Of a stretch of DNA of 61,988 nt, positions 14,872 to 23,727 are shown piece by piece. Each line of letters opens with the position of its first letter. Position 1 is the first letter of the stretch. The translations under genes were made by a program, and so were the position numbers. The notes under the pieces were generated by a model. It worked only from the letters and a program-made list of their open reading frames with translations. It was not told where the DNA came from and ran no database searches. Source of the stretch: Roseburia sp. (lineage in GTDB: Bacteria > Bacillota > Clostridia > Oscillospirales > Ruminococcaceae); the NCBI GenBank assembly GCA_023666265.1, contig JAMPCH010000010.1, positions 1-61,988 on the forward strand, in the 5' to 3' direction.

Positions 14872-14978
14872 GGGGGGCTTTGCCCCCCAACCCCCACCAA
14901 AGGGAATAATTCCCTTTGGAATCCTTTATACCCATTGTTACCTTTCTGCGTTTTCAAGCTTGCGGCTGTCAGGTCGTG
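14872..14978. repeat. Repeat C, copy 2
   Basis: About 107 bp related to 601-778: hairpin GGGGGGC-TTT-GCCCCCC, palindrome CCAAAGGGAATAATTCCC-TTTGG, AATCCTTTATACCCATT, and GCGGCTGTCAGGTCGT. It sits upstream of the tandem repeat, in the gap before rlmN. In both palindromes a base pair has changed on both sides relative to copy 1. Confidence 0.75.
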
Positions 14979-15235
14979 AGTTTCTGCGATCGGCTTTTAT
15001 AAAAACGCTCAAAACGTTCCGCAACCCTTTGAAAAGGGTTGACCTAAACTTTAATATTGCTTTTACCGCAATAGAATAATTGCAAAATCCTGCAATTTTA
15101 TACTATATTGCAGATAATTCGAGTAGAAGCACGGATTTCCGAATTTTTACAAACAGTCATAGAACAATATTGATTTTTGCTTCTTTTTGGCACAAAAAGA
15201 AGTGGGGTCCGGGGCAACGCCCCGGCTATATTTTT
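14979..15235. other. Intergenic stretch between rsmB and rlmN with several hairpins
   Basis: No gene is supported. It holds a stem AACCCTTT/AAAGGGTT near 15022-15041, several ATTGC boxes in an A+T-rich stretch (15055-15115), a perfect 10-bp stem CTTCTTTTTG-GCA-CAAAAAGAAG near 15180-15205, and CCGGGGC-AAC-GCCCCGG near 15213-15229. The last two lie just after the rsmB stop on the minus strand and may act as a terminator, though no long T-run follows. I found no convincing promoter for rlmN. Confidence 0.5.
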
Positions 15236-16525
15236 TCATTTCTCTCTCTTCTCTCCGTTCCCCCTTCGGAACACGGCGGCGAAAAAGCCGTCGCCGCCCG
15301 TTTCATGGGGGAAGAAGTTCTTCTCGACCGCGAGGGTAAAGTCCGCGTTATCACGGAGAAAGTCGGCGGCGACCGCCTCGTTCTCCGCCTCGTTCAGGGT
15401 ACAGGTCGAGTAGACGAGAACGCCGCCCGGCTTTACGTAGCGCTTCGCCGTCGCGAGGATCGCCCGCTGGAGCGGGGGGAAGCTCTCGAGCGTCGCCTTT
15501 GGCTTATACTTGATCTCGGGCTTTCGGCGGATCACGCCGAGCCCGGAACAGACCGCGTCACAAAGCACCTTATCCGCCATGGGGATCGCCTCGTTATAGA
15601 CCGACGCGTCGTTTTGGCTCGCGGAGAGGATCGTAAGCCCGAGCCGCCGCGCTCCTTCGCTAATGAGCGGGAGCTTTGACGAATGAAGGTCAAAGGCGAG
15701 AAGCCGCCCCTTATCCCCCATTTTTTCCGCGAGGGTAAAGCTCTTACCGCCCGGCGCGGCGCAAAGGTCGAGCACCGTTTCGCCGGGCTTTGGGTCGACG
15801 AGGGAACAACAGAGCTGGGAGGAAATATCCTGAACGTGAAAAAGCCCATCGCGATAGGCGCGGCTCTTCTCGATCCCGCTCACCCGCCCGAGCTCGGCGC
15901 AGTCGGGGAGGAGCGCGTTCGGCTTGGCGGCGATCCCCTCGCGCGAGAGCGCCTCGATAAGCTCGCCGACCGAGGCGCGAAGCGTATTCACCTTAATAAA
16001 AAGCGGCGGTCGCCCGAGCGAAGCCTCGAGGAGCGAGCGCGTTATCTCCTCGCCGAAACGTCTCGTCCACATTTTTACCAGCCATTTCGGACAGGAATAT
16101 TCGACCGAGAGCCGCGCTTCGCCCGTCAGACCGTCGAGCTTTAACGTTCCCCCGTCTCTTTGGAAGGCGCGGAGGACGGCGTTGATAAATCCGCGCTGAC
16201 GCGGCGGGGCGAGCGCGACCGTCTCATTGAGCGCCGCCCGGTCGGGAACGCCTTCCATAAATAAAAGCTGATAAAAACCGAGGCGGAGGAGGCGGATCGC
16301 CGACGGCTCGAGCCGATCAAACTCGACCCGCGAATAGGCGCGGATCAGATAGTCGAGCGTGAGCCGCCGCTCGAGGACGCCGTAAAAAAGCGCGGCGGCG
16401 AAGGCTTTTTCGCGGTCGGAGAGCTTCGTCGCCGTAAAGGCGCGGTCGAGTAAGAGATTTGAGTACGCGCCGTCCCGCTCCGTTCGCGTGAGGAGGTCGA
16501 ACGCGACCCATCTCGCGTCCGCCAT
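15236..16525 (-). CDS. rsmB: 16S rRNA m5C967 methyltransferase
   Basis: 429 residues. An N-terminal NusB-like RNA-binding domain (about 1-135) is followed by a linker and a Rossmann methyltransferase: VLDLCAAPGGKSF (SAM loop), DAVCSGLGVIRRKPEIKY with one catalytic cysteine, and VYSTCTLNEAENE with the nucleophile cysteine. It methylates cytosine 967 of 16S rRNA. The ATG overlaps the stop of the upstream peptidase gene (TGATG), with GGAGG before it, so the two are translationally coupled. Confidence 0.95.
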   Translation of the reverse strand: MADARWVAFDLLTRTERDGAYSNLLLDRAFTATKLSDREKAFAAALFYGVLERRLTLDYLIRAYSRVEFDRLEPSAIRLLRLGFYQLLFMEGVPDRAALNETVALAPPRQRGFINAVLRAFQRDGGTLKLDGLTGEARLSVEYSCPKWLVKMWTRRFGEEITRSLLEASLGRPPLFIKVNTLRASVGELIEALSREGIAAKPNALLPDCAELGRVSGIEKSRAYRDGLFHVQDISSQLCCSLVDPKPGETVLDLCAAPGGKSFTLAEKMGDKGRLLAFDLHSSKLPLISEGARRLGLTILSASQNDASVYNEAIPMADKVLCDAVCSGLGVIRRKPEIKYKPKATLESFPPLQRAILATAKRYVKPGGVLVYSTCTLNEAENEAVAADFLRDNADFTLAVEKNFFPHETGGDGFFAAVFRRGNGEKREK

Positions 16526-17226
16526 CAGTTCCTCCGTCTTGTCCCCGCGATGAGCCGAAAGAGCTGCATGAGCGAGACGAGGAGCGCCGCGATATAGGTC
16601 ATCGCCGCCGCCGTGAGGACCTTCCGCGCCCCCTTCAGCTCCCCGCCGAAGAGGATACCCGTACTCTCGAGAGTCTTCATCGCCCGCCCGCTCGCGTCAA
16701 ACTCGACGGGGAGCGTAACGAGCTGAAACAGTACGACGACGGCGAAAAAGACGATCGCGACCTCCGCCATAAAAAAGATCCCAAGGGCACAGCCCAGCAT
16801 AAAGACCCATACCCACGTCTTAGAGCAAAAAGAAACGAGGGGATAGATCGAGTTCCTGAGCATGATCGGGACATAGCTCCGCGCGTACTGGATCGCGTGT
16901 CCGCATTCATGCGCCGCGACGCCGATCGCGCCGACCGCGGTACTGTCATAGACCGAGTCGGAGAGGGCGATGATGTTGTTTTTTGGGTCATAGTGGTCGG
17001 TGAGATCGCCGCTCACGCGCGTGATCGCGACGTCATAAAGCCCGTTCGCGTCGAGAATTTGTCGCGCCGCGTCACAGGCGCGGACGTTTGAGAGGGTCTG
17101 CATACGGTTGTACTTTGAAAAAACCGATTTTACGCGGATCGAACAGATCAGCGAGAAGACGATCGCGGCGATCACCGCGAAGCTCGCGAACGCGTAGTTA
17201 TTGAGAAGCATTTCCAGTAATTCCAT
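16525..17226 (-). CDS. Zinc metallopeptidase, YugP-like membrane protein
   Basis: 233 residues from MELLEMLLNNYAF; AAAGGA lies 8 bases before this ATG, so two earlier in-frame ATGs are rejected. One helix at the N-terminus, the zinc motif HECGH in GVAAHECGHAIQYA, and three more hydrophobic segments (about residues 120-190 and the C-terminus) fit the family of neutral zinc metallopeptidases typified by Bacillus YugP. Substrate unknown. Many clostridial genomes keep this gene between fmt and rsmB. Confidence 0.88.
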   Translation of the reverse strand: MELLEMLLNNYAFASFAVIAAIVFSLICSIRVKSVFSKYNRMQTLSNVRACDAARQILDANGLYDVAITRVSGDLTDHYDPKNNIIALSDSVYDSTAVGAIGVAAHECGHAIQYARSYVPIMLRNSIYPLVSFCSKTWVWVFMLGCALGIFFMAEVAIVFFAVVVLFQLVTLPVEFDASGRAMKTLESTGILFGGELKGARKVLTAAAMTYIAALLVSLMQLFRLIAGTRRRN

Positions 17227-17270
17227 ACCGTTCATCCTTTCCGTGACGATTATTTTTTGGGGAAGGCGGC

Positions 17271-18209
17271 TCATTCGCCGAGGATCGTTCCCTTTTCGAC
17301 CCTTCTTCCCCGTAAAAAGTCCTCCGCCCCCATTCGCTTCGCGCCCTCGTATTGAAGGTCGACTAGGCGGAGCGTTTCCCCGTCGCCACAGGCGACCGAG
17401 AGCCGATCGTCCGCCGCCGTCCCCGGGGGGAGATCGGCGCGTTCGCCCGTTTTTTCGGCGAAGTAGACCTTGAGGCGCTTCCCGCCGAGCGTGGTAAAGG
17501 CGCAGGGGCTGGCGGACATTCCGCGAATGAAGTTATAGACCTCCGCCGCCGGCTTTGTGAAGTCGATCCGACACATCTCCTTGGAGAGCATCGAGGCGTA
17601 ACACGAATTTTCGTCCCCTTGGGGGAGGCGCTCCGCCGTCCCGTCCGCAAGCCGATCGAGCGCGCGGAGGAGGAGCGACGCGCCGACCGCGCTCAAGCGG
17701 TCGTGGAGCGCGGAGGCGGTCATCGTCTCGGGGATCGCGACCTCCTCCCATAAGATCATGTCCCCCGTGTCCAGTCCCTCCGCCATATACATGATCGTGA
17801 CGCCCGTCGTCGTTTCGCCGTTGATGATACAATGCTGGATCGGCGCGGCGCCGCGATATTTCGGGAGGAGAGAGGCGTGGACGTTGATACAGCCGTATCG
17901 CGGGAGGTCGAGGATCGCCTTTGGGAGAATTTGTCCGTAGGCGGCGACGACGATCGCGTCGGGCGAGAGCCGACGGAGCGTCTCGAGCGAGCGCTCCGCG
18001 TCCTCGCCCTTTCGTAAAGAGAGGGGCTGATAGACCGCGATCCCGCTCTCCTCCGCCCGTTTTTTGACGGGCGGGGGGAGGAGCTTTTGTCCGCGGTTCT
18101 TCGGCTTATCGGGCTGGGTAAAGACCGCCGAAACGGTATGCCCCGCCGCGATCAGCGCGTCGAGCGAGGGGACGGCGAAGTCCGGCGTTCCCATAAAAAC
18201 AATGTTCAT
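17271..18209 (-). CDS. fmt: Methionyl-tRNA formyltransferase
   Basis: 312 residues. Starts MNIVFMGTPDFAVPSLDAL; the catalytic segment is INVHASLLPKYRGAAPIQ with the asparagine and histidine, followed by GVTIMYMAEGLDTGDM. The C-terminal tRNA-binding domain is complete. It formylates initiator Met-tRNA; the deformylase gene (def) that reverses this on proteins is in the same operon, but two unrelated genes are inserted between them here. Confidence 0.96.
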   Translation of the reverse strand: MNIVFMGTPDFAVPSLDALIAAGHTVSAVFTQPDKPKNRGQKLLPPPVKKRAEESGIAVYQPLSLRKGEDAERSLETLRRLSPDAIVVAAYGQILPKAILDLPRYGCINVHASLLPKYRGAAPIQHCIINGETTTGVTIMYMAEGLDTGDMILWEEVAIPETMTASALHDRLSAVGASLLLRALDRLADGTAERLPQGDENSCYASMLSKEMCRIDFTKPAAEVYNFIRGMSASPCAFTTLGGKRLKVYFAEKTGERADLPPGTAADDRLSVACGDGETLRLVDLQYEGAKRMGAEDFLRGRRVEKGTILGE

Positions 18210-18212
18210 CGG

Positions 18213-18464
18213 TCATTTTCCTTTCTGTTTTCGACATAAGAGGGCTACGCCGACCGCAAGCAGGGCGACCCCCGCGAGGATCGCGACCGTCGGGAAAGCG
18301 CCTCCCGACGCCCCGCCGACAAAGACGGCGGTCGAGCCGTCCGCCCCGCCGATCACGCCGACCGACCCCGAGGAAAGCAGACCGATCCCCGCCGCGACCG
18401 TTCCGATCCCCGTCAGGATCGCCCCCGTAAGCTTATTTTTTTGTTCCCGCTCCGTTTTTTTCAT
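18213..18464 (-). CDS. Small membrane protein with an OadB-like GVIGGADGST motif
   Basis: 83 residues from MKKTEREQKNKL. Two hydrophobic segments (about 12-30 and 55-76) flank GSVGVIGGADGSTAVFVGG. That motif is the signature of beta subunits of sodium-pumping decarboxylases (OadB/GcdB), proteins of about 370 residues; here only a fragment-sized gene exists. Short proteins with this motif are often named decarboxylase beta subunit in Firmicutes, without evidence. GGGGGT, contained in the end of the upstream traB-like gene, serves as ribosome site. Function unknown. Confidence 0.7.
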   Translation of the reverse strand: MKKTEREQKNKLTGAILTGIGTVAAGIGLLSSGSVGVIGGADGSTAVFVGGASGGAFPTVAILAGVALLAVGVALLCRKQKGK

Positions 18465-18471
18465 ACAATTC

Positions 18472-19266
18472 TTACCCCCGATACAGCCGATCGTCCCGAA
18501 ACAATTCACGGTATACCATCTGACTGTCGTAAAAAGCGCCGCTTTCGTCCTCACGCCACATCGCCTTCGTCTCCTCGGAGAGGGTATCGTCCGCTTGGAT
18601 GAGGCTCGGGTAGGTATGGGCGTAGAAATGCACGCGCTCCTCCCATACCTCGTCGAGACCGCTCGGGTAGGAGAAACCCGAGCCGTCCCCCTTAAACAGG
18701 GACGAAAGCCCGTCGACCGTTACCGCCTTCCCGCCCTCGGCGATCAAGCGATCCGTCTGTTCGCCGAGGTGACCAAAGCCGCAGATCACCAAGACCCTTT
18801 TCCCCTCGTAAAGCGAGAGCTTCTCCATAATGTTCTCATGAATTTGTTCGTCCCGCGCGGTCGTGGTCGTATCCGCTTGATACTCGTCGTCGACCTCCCA
18901 AAAGTCGATCATCTCGACGGGAACTTGATCTTCGCGGCAATAACAGTACGCCGCGCACATATCCACCGGTCCGTCCACGACCCCGTATTCGTCGTAAAAC
19001 CTTTCCCGCGCCTCGATCAGTACCGCGTCGGGCGCAATATTCTTGACCGCGTTCAGCATCTCCTCCATGGAGTAATTCGCGTAGCGCTCAAAATGCTCGG
19101 TGTGAAACGTCCCCATGAGATAGATTTCCCGCCCGTCGGGCATGAATACCCGCCTGACGGTAAAATTCTTGATCCCCGCGTATAAGAACAGCGCGACGAA
19201 AATCAAAAGCAGAAGGACGACCGCGACCGCGATCGCTGTCTTTTTCCCTTTCGACCGTTTTTTCAT
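18472..19266 (-). CDS. TraB/GumN (TIKI-like) family protein, membrane-anchored
   Basis: 264 residues. One N-terminal helix (about 10-31) after a very basic start, then an extracellular domain with EIYLMGTFHTEHF, IAPDAVLIEARER, TARDEQIHENI and VLVICGFGHLGEQ. These are the GTxH, E-x-R, R-x-x-x-M/I and GxxH elements of the TraB/PrgY/GumN superfamily, whose eukaryotic relative TIKI is a metalloprotease. PrgY limits a peptide pheromone in Enterococcus. The target here is unknown. It lies between def and fmt, with only a few bases to the next gene. Confidence 0.78.
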   Translation of the reverse strand: MKKRSKGKKTAIAVAVVLLLLIFVALFLYAGIKNFTVRRVFMPDGREIYLMGTFHTEHFERYANYSMEEMLNAVKNIAPDAVLIEARERFYDEYGVVDGPVDMCAAYCYCREDQVPVEMIDFWEVDDEYQADTTTTARDEQIHENIMEKLSLYEGKRVLVICGFGHLGEQTDRLIAEGGKAVTVDGLSSLFKGDGSGFSYPSGLDEVWEERVHFYAHTYPSLIQADDTLSEETKAMWREDESGAFYDSQMVYRELFRDDRLYRG

Positions 19267-19728
19267 TTATTTATCCTCCGGCTCGACCATTTCGTCGGCG
19301 AGATCGGTAAAGATCACGCCGTTAAGGTGGTCGATCTCGTGACAGAGAGCGCGGGCGAGGAGCTCTGTCCCCTCGATCCTGATCTCCTTCCCATAGCGGT
19401 TTTGAGCCGTTACCTTTACCTTCGCGGGGCGGACGACATAGCCCCATTGTCCCGGGGCGGAGAGACAGCCCTCGACCTCGCGCTGTTTCCCGCGCATAGC
19501 GGTGATAACGGGGTTCACCAGCTCGATCACGCCGTCGCCGACGTCGATCACGATCGCGCGGCGGAGGATCCCGACCTGCGGCGCGGCGAGACCGACCCCC
19601 TCCGCGCTTTTGAGCGTTTCGTACATATCGTCGAGAAGCACCCAGAGCTTATCGTCAAACGCCGTCACCTCGCGGCACTTTTTATGAAGAATGTCCTCGC
19701 CGAATTTTACGATGTTTCTTAATGCCAT
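19267..19728 (-). CDS. def: Peptide deformylase
   Basis: 153 residues from MALRNIVKFGEDILHKKC. All three motifs are present: GVGLAAPQVG, EGCLSAPG and CHEIDHLNG, giving the Cys and two His metal ligands and the catalytic Glu. It removes the formyl group from new proteins. The ATG at 19728 directly follows repeat D, which supplies GAGGAAAGGA. A longer in-frame start would translate the repeat and is rejected. Confidence 0.95.
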   Translation of the reverse strand: MALRNIVKFGEDILHKKCREVTAFDDKLWVLLDDMYETLKSAEGVGLAAPQVGILRRAIVIDVGDGVIELVNPVITAMRGKQREVEGCLSAPGQWGYVVRPAKVKVTAQNRYGKEIRIEGTELLARALCHEIDHLNGVIFTDLADEMVEPEDK

Positions 19729-19822
19729 TTTATGACCATTCCTTTCCTCTGGAGGCAGTTTGTGCCGAGAGGATTTGCCGAGGCACAAACAACGGGTTTG
19801 AAAAATCTTCGATTTTTCAAAC
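19729..19822 (-). repeat. Repeat D, copy 2 (mobile 5' leader element before def)
   Basis: 94 bp identical to 6937-7030, again directly before a start codon and in the same orientation to the gene. Just upstream is AAAGGATCGGTCATTA, which resembles the element's own end AAAGGAATGGTCATAA, as if the older def leader were still present beyond the insertion. Confidence 0.88.
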
Positions 19823-19925
19823 TAATGACCGATCCTTTCTTTTGGGAACTTTTTTCTCCCGAGCTACACGATTTTTTTCTTTTTGTGAAGGACTGCCGCT
19901 CCGCGATCCTTCCCTAAAAAATAAA

Positions 19926-22355
19926 CTAAACGATCTCGCCGTTAAAGTCGAGCGTAAACGCCGCGCCCCTCAGCGCGGGGTCGCGGTACGCCTCGTCGGA
20001 GACGGCGCGGAGGAGCGCCCGTAGCGCGGGGCTTCGCCGACATTTTAAGACGATCCGCCGCCGCTCGTTCCCGCCGACCCGCCCATACTCCGTCGGACCG
20101 AGGAGGATCAGCGGGATCGCGGGGTCTTTATCCGCCGCCGCCTTGACGAGGGCAAAGAGCTTTTTCGCCGCCCGATCCGCCGCGCCCTTCTCCGCCGCCG
20201 TCACGACGATTAGGCATAGGTCGCAGAACGGCGGGAAGATCAGCGCCCGCCGAACCTCGATCTCCTGCGCGTAAAATTCCTTATAATCCTGACGCGCGGC
20301 GAGCTCGAGGACGTAATGATCGGGTGTAAACGTCTGGAGAAACGCCCGCCCCGGCTTTTTCCCGCGCCCGCACCGCCCGACGACCTGAGTAATGAGCGAA
20401 AAGGTCTTTTCGTACCCGAGATAGTCGCCCGCGTAGAGCGAGCGGTCGATCAAAAGCACCCCGACGAGCGTCACGTTCTCAAAATCGAGTCCCTTCGCGA
20501 TCATCTGAGTCCCGACCATGATGTCGTATTCGCGATCCGCGAACGCGCGAAAGCGCTTTTCGTAGGACTGCTTGGACATGGTCGTGTCCGCGTCCATACG
20601 GAGTACCCGCGCCTCGGGGAAGAGCGAGCGGATCTCGTCCTCGATCCGCTGGGTCCCCGTCCCGCTTTGATAGAGATAACGACTCCCGCACTTTTCACAG
20701 ACGTGATCCATTGCCCTATGATAGCCGCAAAGGTGACAAAGGAGGCTCTCGTTCGCCTTATGATAGGTGAGCGGTATCCCGCAGTTCGGACATTCGGCGA
20801 CCGCGCCGCAGGCGATACAGTTGACATAGGTATGATAGCCGCGCCGATTGAGGAGGAGCATCGACTGTTCCCCTCGGTCGAGGTTCAGGCGAAGCTCGTC
20901 GAGGAGCGCCCGGCTGAAATTGCTTCGGTTTCCCCGCTCCGCCTCGAGCCGCATATCCACGATCCGAACGTCGGGGAGCGCCGAGGCGTTAAAGCGCTCG
21001 GTCATCTCAAAAAGCGCGTACTGCCCGTTTTTCGCGTTCGTATAGCTCTCAAACGAGGGGGTCGCCGAGGCGAGGAGGAGGAGCGCGTTATGAAAGCGAC
21101 AGCGCCGCTTCGCCACGTCGCGGGCGTGATAGCGCGGCGACATCTCCGAGCGATAGGTGTGTTCGTCCTCCTCGTCGATGATGACGATCCCGATATTTTT
21201 GAGCGGCGCGAAGACCGCGCTTCGCGTCCCGATCACGATCTTCGCCTCGCCGCGCTCGATCCGCTTAAATTCGTCCGCCCGCTGACCCGCCGAGAGACTG
21301 CTGTGCATGATCGCGACGTCGCTCCCGAAGAGGGACTGGAACCGCGAGACCGTCTGGGGCGTGAGCGAAATTTCCGGTACGAGGAGGATCGCCGTTTTAT
21401 CCGCCGCCCGCGCCGCCTCGATCAGCTTCACAAAGATCAGGGTCTTCCCGCTCCCCGTCACGCCGTGTAAGAGGGCGACCCGCGCCTCCTCCGCCCTCAT
21501 CAGGGAAAGCAGTCCGCCGTAAACCCGCTCTTGGGTCGGGGAAAAGACGATCTCGGAGAGGCGGTCGGTGATCGTCGCGTTCGCCGAGACCGCCCGCGTC
21601 CCCTCGGTCTCGGCGATCTCGACGAGACCCTTAGCCGCGAGCCGCTTTATGACCGCCGCCGTCACCGAGGCGAGGTAACAAAGCTCCTTCACCGAGACCT
21701 CGCCGACCTCCCCGAGCGTCTCGAGTACCTTCCTTTGCTTGGGGGAGAGGCGTTCGCCGCCGTCGGGCTTTATCCCGAGGCTTACCGTCCGCTCGCGCTC
21801 GTCGCCGACCCGCCGCTTTACGCCTTCCTTTTTTTTGAGAACGCCCGCCTCCAGCAGACCCCCGACCTCGCGCCGAAGCTCGGGACGGTTTAAGAAGTCT
21901 CGACGCTCCCGCGCCTTCTCCAAAGTGAGAAGGTCGGAAAAGACTTTTTTCTCCGCCTCGGTACAGGCGGCGATCGCCCCCGCGTCCGCGATCTCATACC
22001 CCTCGTCCGCCGTCAATGACAGCCCCGCCGGGAGCATCGCCCGCACGGCGGCGTAGTAGGTACAAAAGGTCGTCTCGCGCAGCCACTCGGCGAGGCGAAG
22101 AAGCTCGCCGCTCAGAAAGATCCCGTCCTCCGCCGCCGAAAAGATCGGCTTTAGCGCGGCGGCGTCCTCGTCGGGCTTATCCTCGACGCGAAAGATCACG
22201 CCCGCCCGCTTACGGTCGCCCCGCCCAAAAGGGACGAGGACGCGCATCCCCGCCCGCGCCGTCTCGCGAAGCGGCGCGGGAACGCGATAGCCGAAAAGGT
22301 CGTCAAAGGACGCCGCCGTCCGCTCGACGGCGACGAGGGCGATCGGCTCGCTCAT
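19926..22355 (-). CDS. priA: Primosomal replication protein N' (PriA helicase)
   Basis: 809 residues. N-terminal DNA 3'-end binding and winged-helix parts, Walker A in LLHGVTGSGKTLIF, Walker B as IIDEEDEHTYRSEMSPRYHARD (DEED in place of the common DEEH), and a zinc-binding region with eight cysteines from CIACGAVAECPNCG through CHLCGYH to CEKCG. Helicase motif V/VI in MIAKGLDFENVTLVG and QVVGRCGRG. PriA restarts stalled forks by loading the replicative helicase. It overlaps gmk by 4 bases (ATGA). Confidence 0.95.
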   Translation of the reverse strand: MSEPIALVAVERTAASFDDLFGYRVPAPLRETARAGMRVLVPFGRGDRKRAGVIFRVEDKPDEDAAALKPIFSAAEDGIFLSGELLRLAEWLRETTFCTYYAAVRAMLPAGLSLTADEGYEIADAGAIAACTEAEKKVFSDLLTLEKARERRDFLNRPELRREVGGLLEAGVLKKKEGVKRRVGDERERTVSLGIKPDGGERLSPKQRKVLETLGEVGEVSVKELCYLASVTAAVIKRLAAKGLVEIAETEGTRAVSANATITDRLSEIVFSPTQERVYGGLLSLMRAEEARVALLHGVTGSGKTLIFVKLIEAARAADKTAILLVPEISLTPQTVSRFQSLFGSDVAIMHSSLSAGQRADEFKRIERGEAKIVIGTRSAVFAPLKNIGIVIIDEEDEHTYRSEMSPRYHARDVAKRRCRFHNALLLLASATPSFESYTNAKNGQYALFEMTERFNASALPDVRIVDMRLEAERGNRSNFSRALLDELRLNLDRGEQSMLLLNRRGYHTYVNCIACGAVAECPNCGIPLTYHKANESLLCHLCGYHRAMDHVCEKCGSRYLYQSGTGTQRIEDEIRSLFPEARVLRMDADTTMSKQSYEKRFRAFADREYDIMVGTQMIAKGLDFENVTLVGVLLIDRSLYAGDYLGYEKTFSLITQVVGRCGRGKKPGRAFLQTFTPDHYVLELAARQDYKEFYAQEIEVRRALIFPPFCDLCLIVVTAAEKGAADRAAKKLFALVKAAADKDPAIPLILLGPTEYGRVGGNERRRIVLKCRRSPALRALLRAVSDEAYRDPALRGAAFTLDFNGEIV

Positions 22356-22966
22356 CGCCCGAGAAGCCCGTCGACGATCGGTTTACGCCGCGCCGTCCTC
22401 GCTTTTTCGGCGGAGACGACCGTCAAAAACTCGTCGACCGCCGCCGAGAGCTCGCCGTTCACGATCAGGTAATCGTAATGCTCGGCGTATGTAAGCTCGT
22501 TTTTCGCCGTCTCGATCCGACGGAGGATCGTTTCTTCGTCCTCCGTCCCGCGCTTATGGAGGCGGCGGCTCAGCTCCTCAAAGGACGGCGGGAGGATAAA
22601 GATCATCACACAGTCGGGGAAGATCCGCTTGATATTCATCGCGCCCTCGACCTCGATCTTTAAGATCACGTCCTTCCCCGCCGCGAGCGTCTCCTCGACC
22701 GCTTTTTTGGGCGTACCGTAATAATTCCCACAGTACTCGGTGTATTCGAGGAGACCGCCCTCGGCGATCATCGCCTCAAACTCGGCGCGGGTCTTAAAAT
22801 AATAGCTGACGCCGTCCGTTTCGTTCGGGCGGATCGCCCGCGAGGTCGCCGAGACGGAGTAATAGAGGTTTTTGTTTTTTTCAAGCGCTCTCTCCAGGAT
22901 CGTATCCTTCCCACAGCCGGCGGGGGCGGATACGACGATCAAGATCCCGTGATCCTTTTGATCCAT
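22352..22966 (-). CDS. gmk: Guanylate kinase
   Basis: 204 residues from MDQKDHGILIVVSAPAG. P-loop SAPAGCGKDT, the GMP-binding SATSRAIRPNETDGVSYYF and IEVEGAMNIK are present. It converts GMP to GDP. AAAGGAACG sits before the ATG at 22966; longer in-frame extensions overlap remA and are rejected. It follows remA and precedes priA, the usual Firmicutes order, though the rpoZ gene often found next is missing here. Confidence 0.95.
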   Translation of the reverse strand: MDQKDHGILIVVSAPAGCGKDTILERALEKNKNLYYSVSATSRAIRPNETDGVSYYFKTRAEFEAMIAEGGLLEYTEYCGNYYGTPKKAVEETLAAGKDVILKIEVEGAMNIKRIFPDCVMIFILPPSFEELSRRLHKRGTEDEETILRRIETAKNELTYAEHYDYLIVNGELSAAVDEFLTVVSAEKARTARRKPIVDGLLGR

Positions 22967-22982
22967 TTTTTCGTTCCTTTCT

Positions 22983-23249
22983 TTATCCTTTTTCTTCGGA
23001 CCGTTTTTTTCGATCCTTCTCCTCCGAGGCGGCGCAAAGCGCGTCAAGCTCTTTGGCGGACATAACGATATGACCGCTGTCCATAACGATGACCGCCTTG
23101 GTACGTTTCCCACAGGTCGCGTCGATCGCGGTGAATTTTTCCTTCGCGGCGGAGACCATACGCTTCGCGGGCGCGGAATCCGCGCTGATGACCGCGACGA
23201 TCCGCTCGCTGTTGACGCGGTTCCCATAGCCTACGTCGATGAGCTTCAT
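22983..23249 (-). CDS. remA: RemA/DUF370 family regulatory protein
   Basis: 88 residues: MKLIDVGYGNRVNSERIVAVISADSAPAKRM is diagnostic. In Bacillus, RemA is a DNA-binding activator of matrix and osmoprotection genes, forming ring-like oligomers. The C-terminal Lys/Glu-rich tail is longer than in Bacillus. AAAGGAGG lies 8 bases before the ATG. It is the first gene of the remA-gmk-priA-def-fmt-rsmB run. Confidence 0.93.
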   Translation of the reverse strand: MKLIDVGYGNRVNSERIVAVISADSAPAKRMVSAAKEKFTAIDATCGKRTKAVIVMDSGHIVMSAKELDALCAASEEKDRKKRSEEKG

Positions 23250-23281
23250 TCGATCCGCCTCCTTTCCCTTTCTGAAATTTC

Positions 23282-23311
23282 ATTATACCATACTTATGCC
23301 CTAAAAATCAA
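23282..23311 (-). promoter_or_regulatory. Promoter of the remA-gmk-priA-def-fmt-rsmB operon
   Basis: On the minus strand TTGATT (23311-23306), 18-bp spacer, TATAAT (23287-23282), about 30 bases before the remA start. Confidence 0.75.
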
Positions 23312-23343
23312 TACCTTTCGTTCCCGGGCGGGAATTTTTCGGC

Positions 23344-23727
23344 TCATTCGGGGAGATACTCGATCACGAGGCGATTCGGGAGACAGACGATCGGGCGAAA
23401 CGCGCCGAGAACGCCCGTTTTTACGCAGATCCGATCGGGGCAGTCGGCGTCGGAGACGAAGATCTTGTGATCCTCGATCGTGACGGTGTTTCGCCCGTAT
23501 TCGTTCTCGATCTCGATCACGCGGTCGGGCGAGGCGGATAGGTCGATCGTCTCGACCGTTTCGCCGTCGCTCACGATCCTGACCCGATCGCCGGGCGGGC
23601 GGGTCGCCCCCCAAAGGGCGACCGCGACCGCGATGAAAAAAACCGCCGCGAGTACGATCCCGACGATCGGAACGCGGCGGTTCTCCTTTTTTTCTTCGTT
23701 CTTCGGCGCTTTCGCCGTCCCGCTCAT
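23344..23727 (-). CDS. NusG domain II-containing membrane protein
   Basis: 127 residues: basic start, one helix (about 20-42), then an outside domain with YGRNTVTIEDHKIFVSDADCPDRICVKTGVL and CLPNRLVIEY. The CPDxxCVxxG segment is typical of the NusG_II family found beside apbE and Rnf genes; function unclear, with a role in flavinylation or redox suggested only by neighbourhood. It overlaps apbE by 4 bases and is the last gene of the uvrC operon. Confidence 0.9.
   Translation of the reverse strand: MSGTAKAPKNEEKKENRRVPIVGIVLAAVFFIAVAVALWGATRPPGDRVRIVSDGETVETIDLSASPDRVIEIENEYGRNTVTIEDHKIFVSDADCPDRICVKTGVLGAFRPIVCLPNRLVIEYLPE

Noticed and set aside
18213-18464. Fragment of a real sodium-pumping decarboxylase beta subunit
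   Set aside because: The reading frame has its own start, ribosome site and two-helix layout, and no further beta-subunit coding is found on either side; only the motif is shared.
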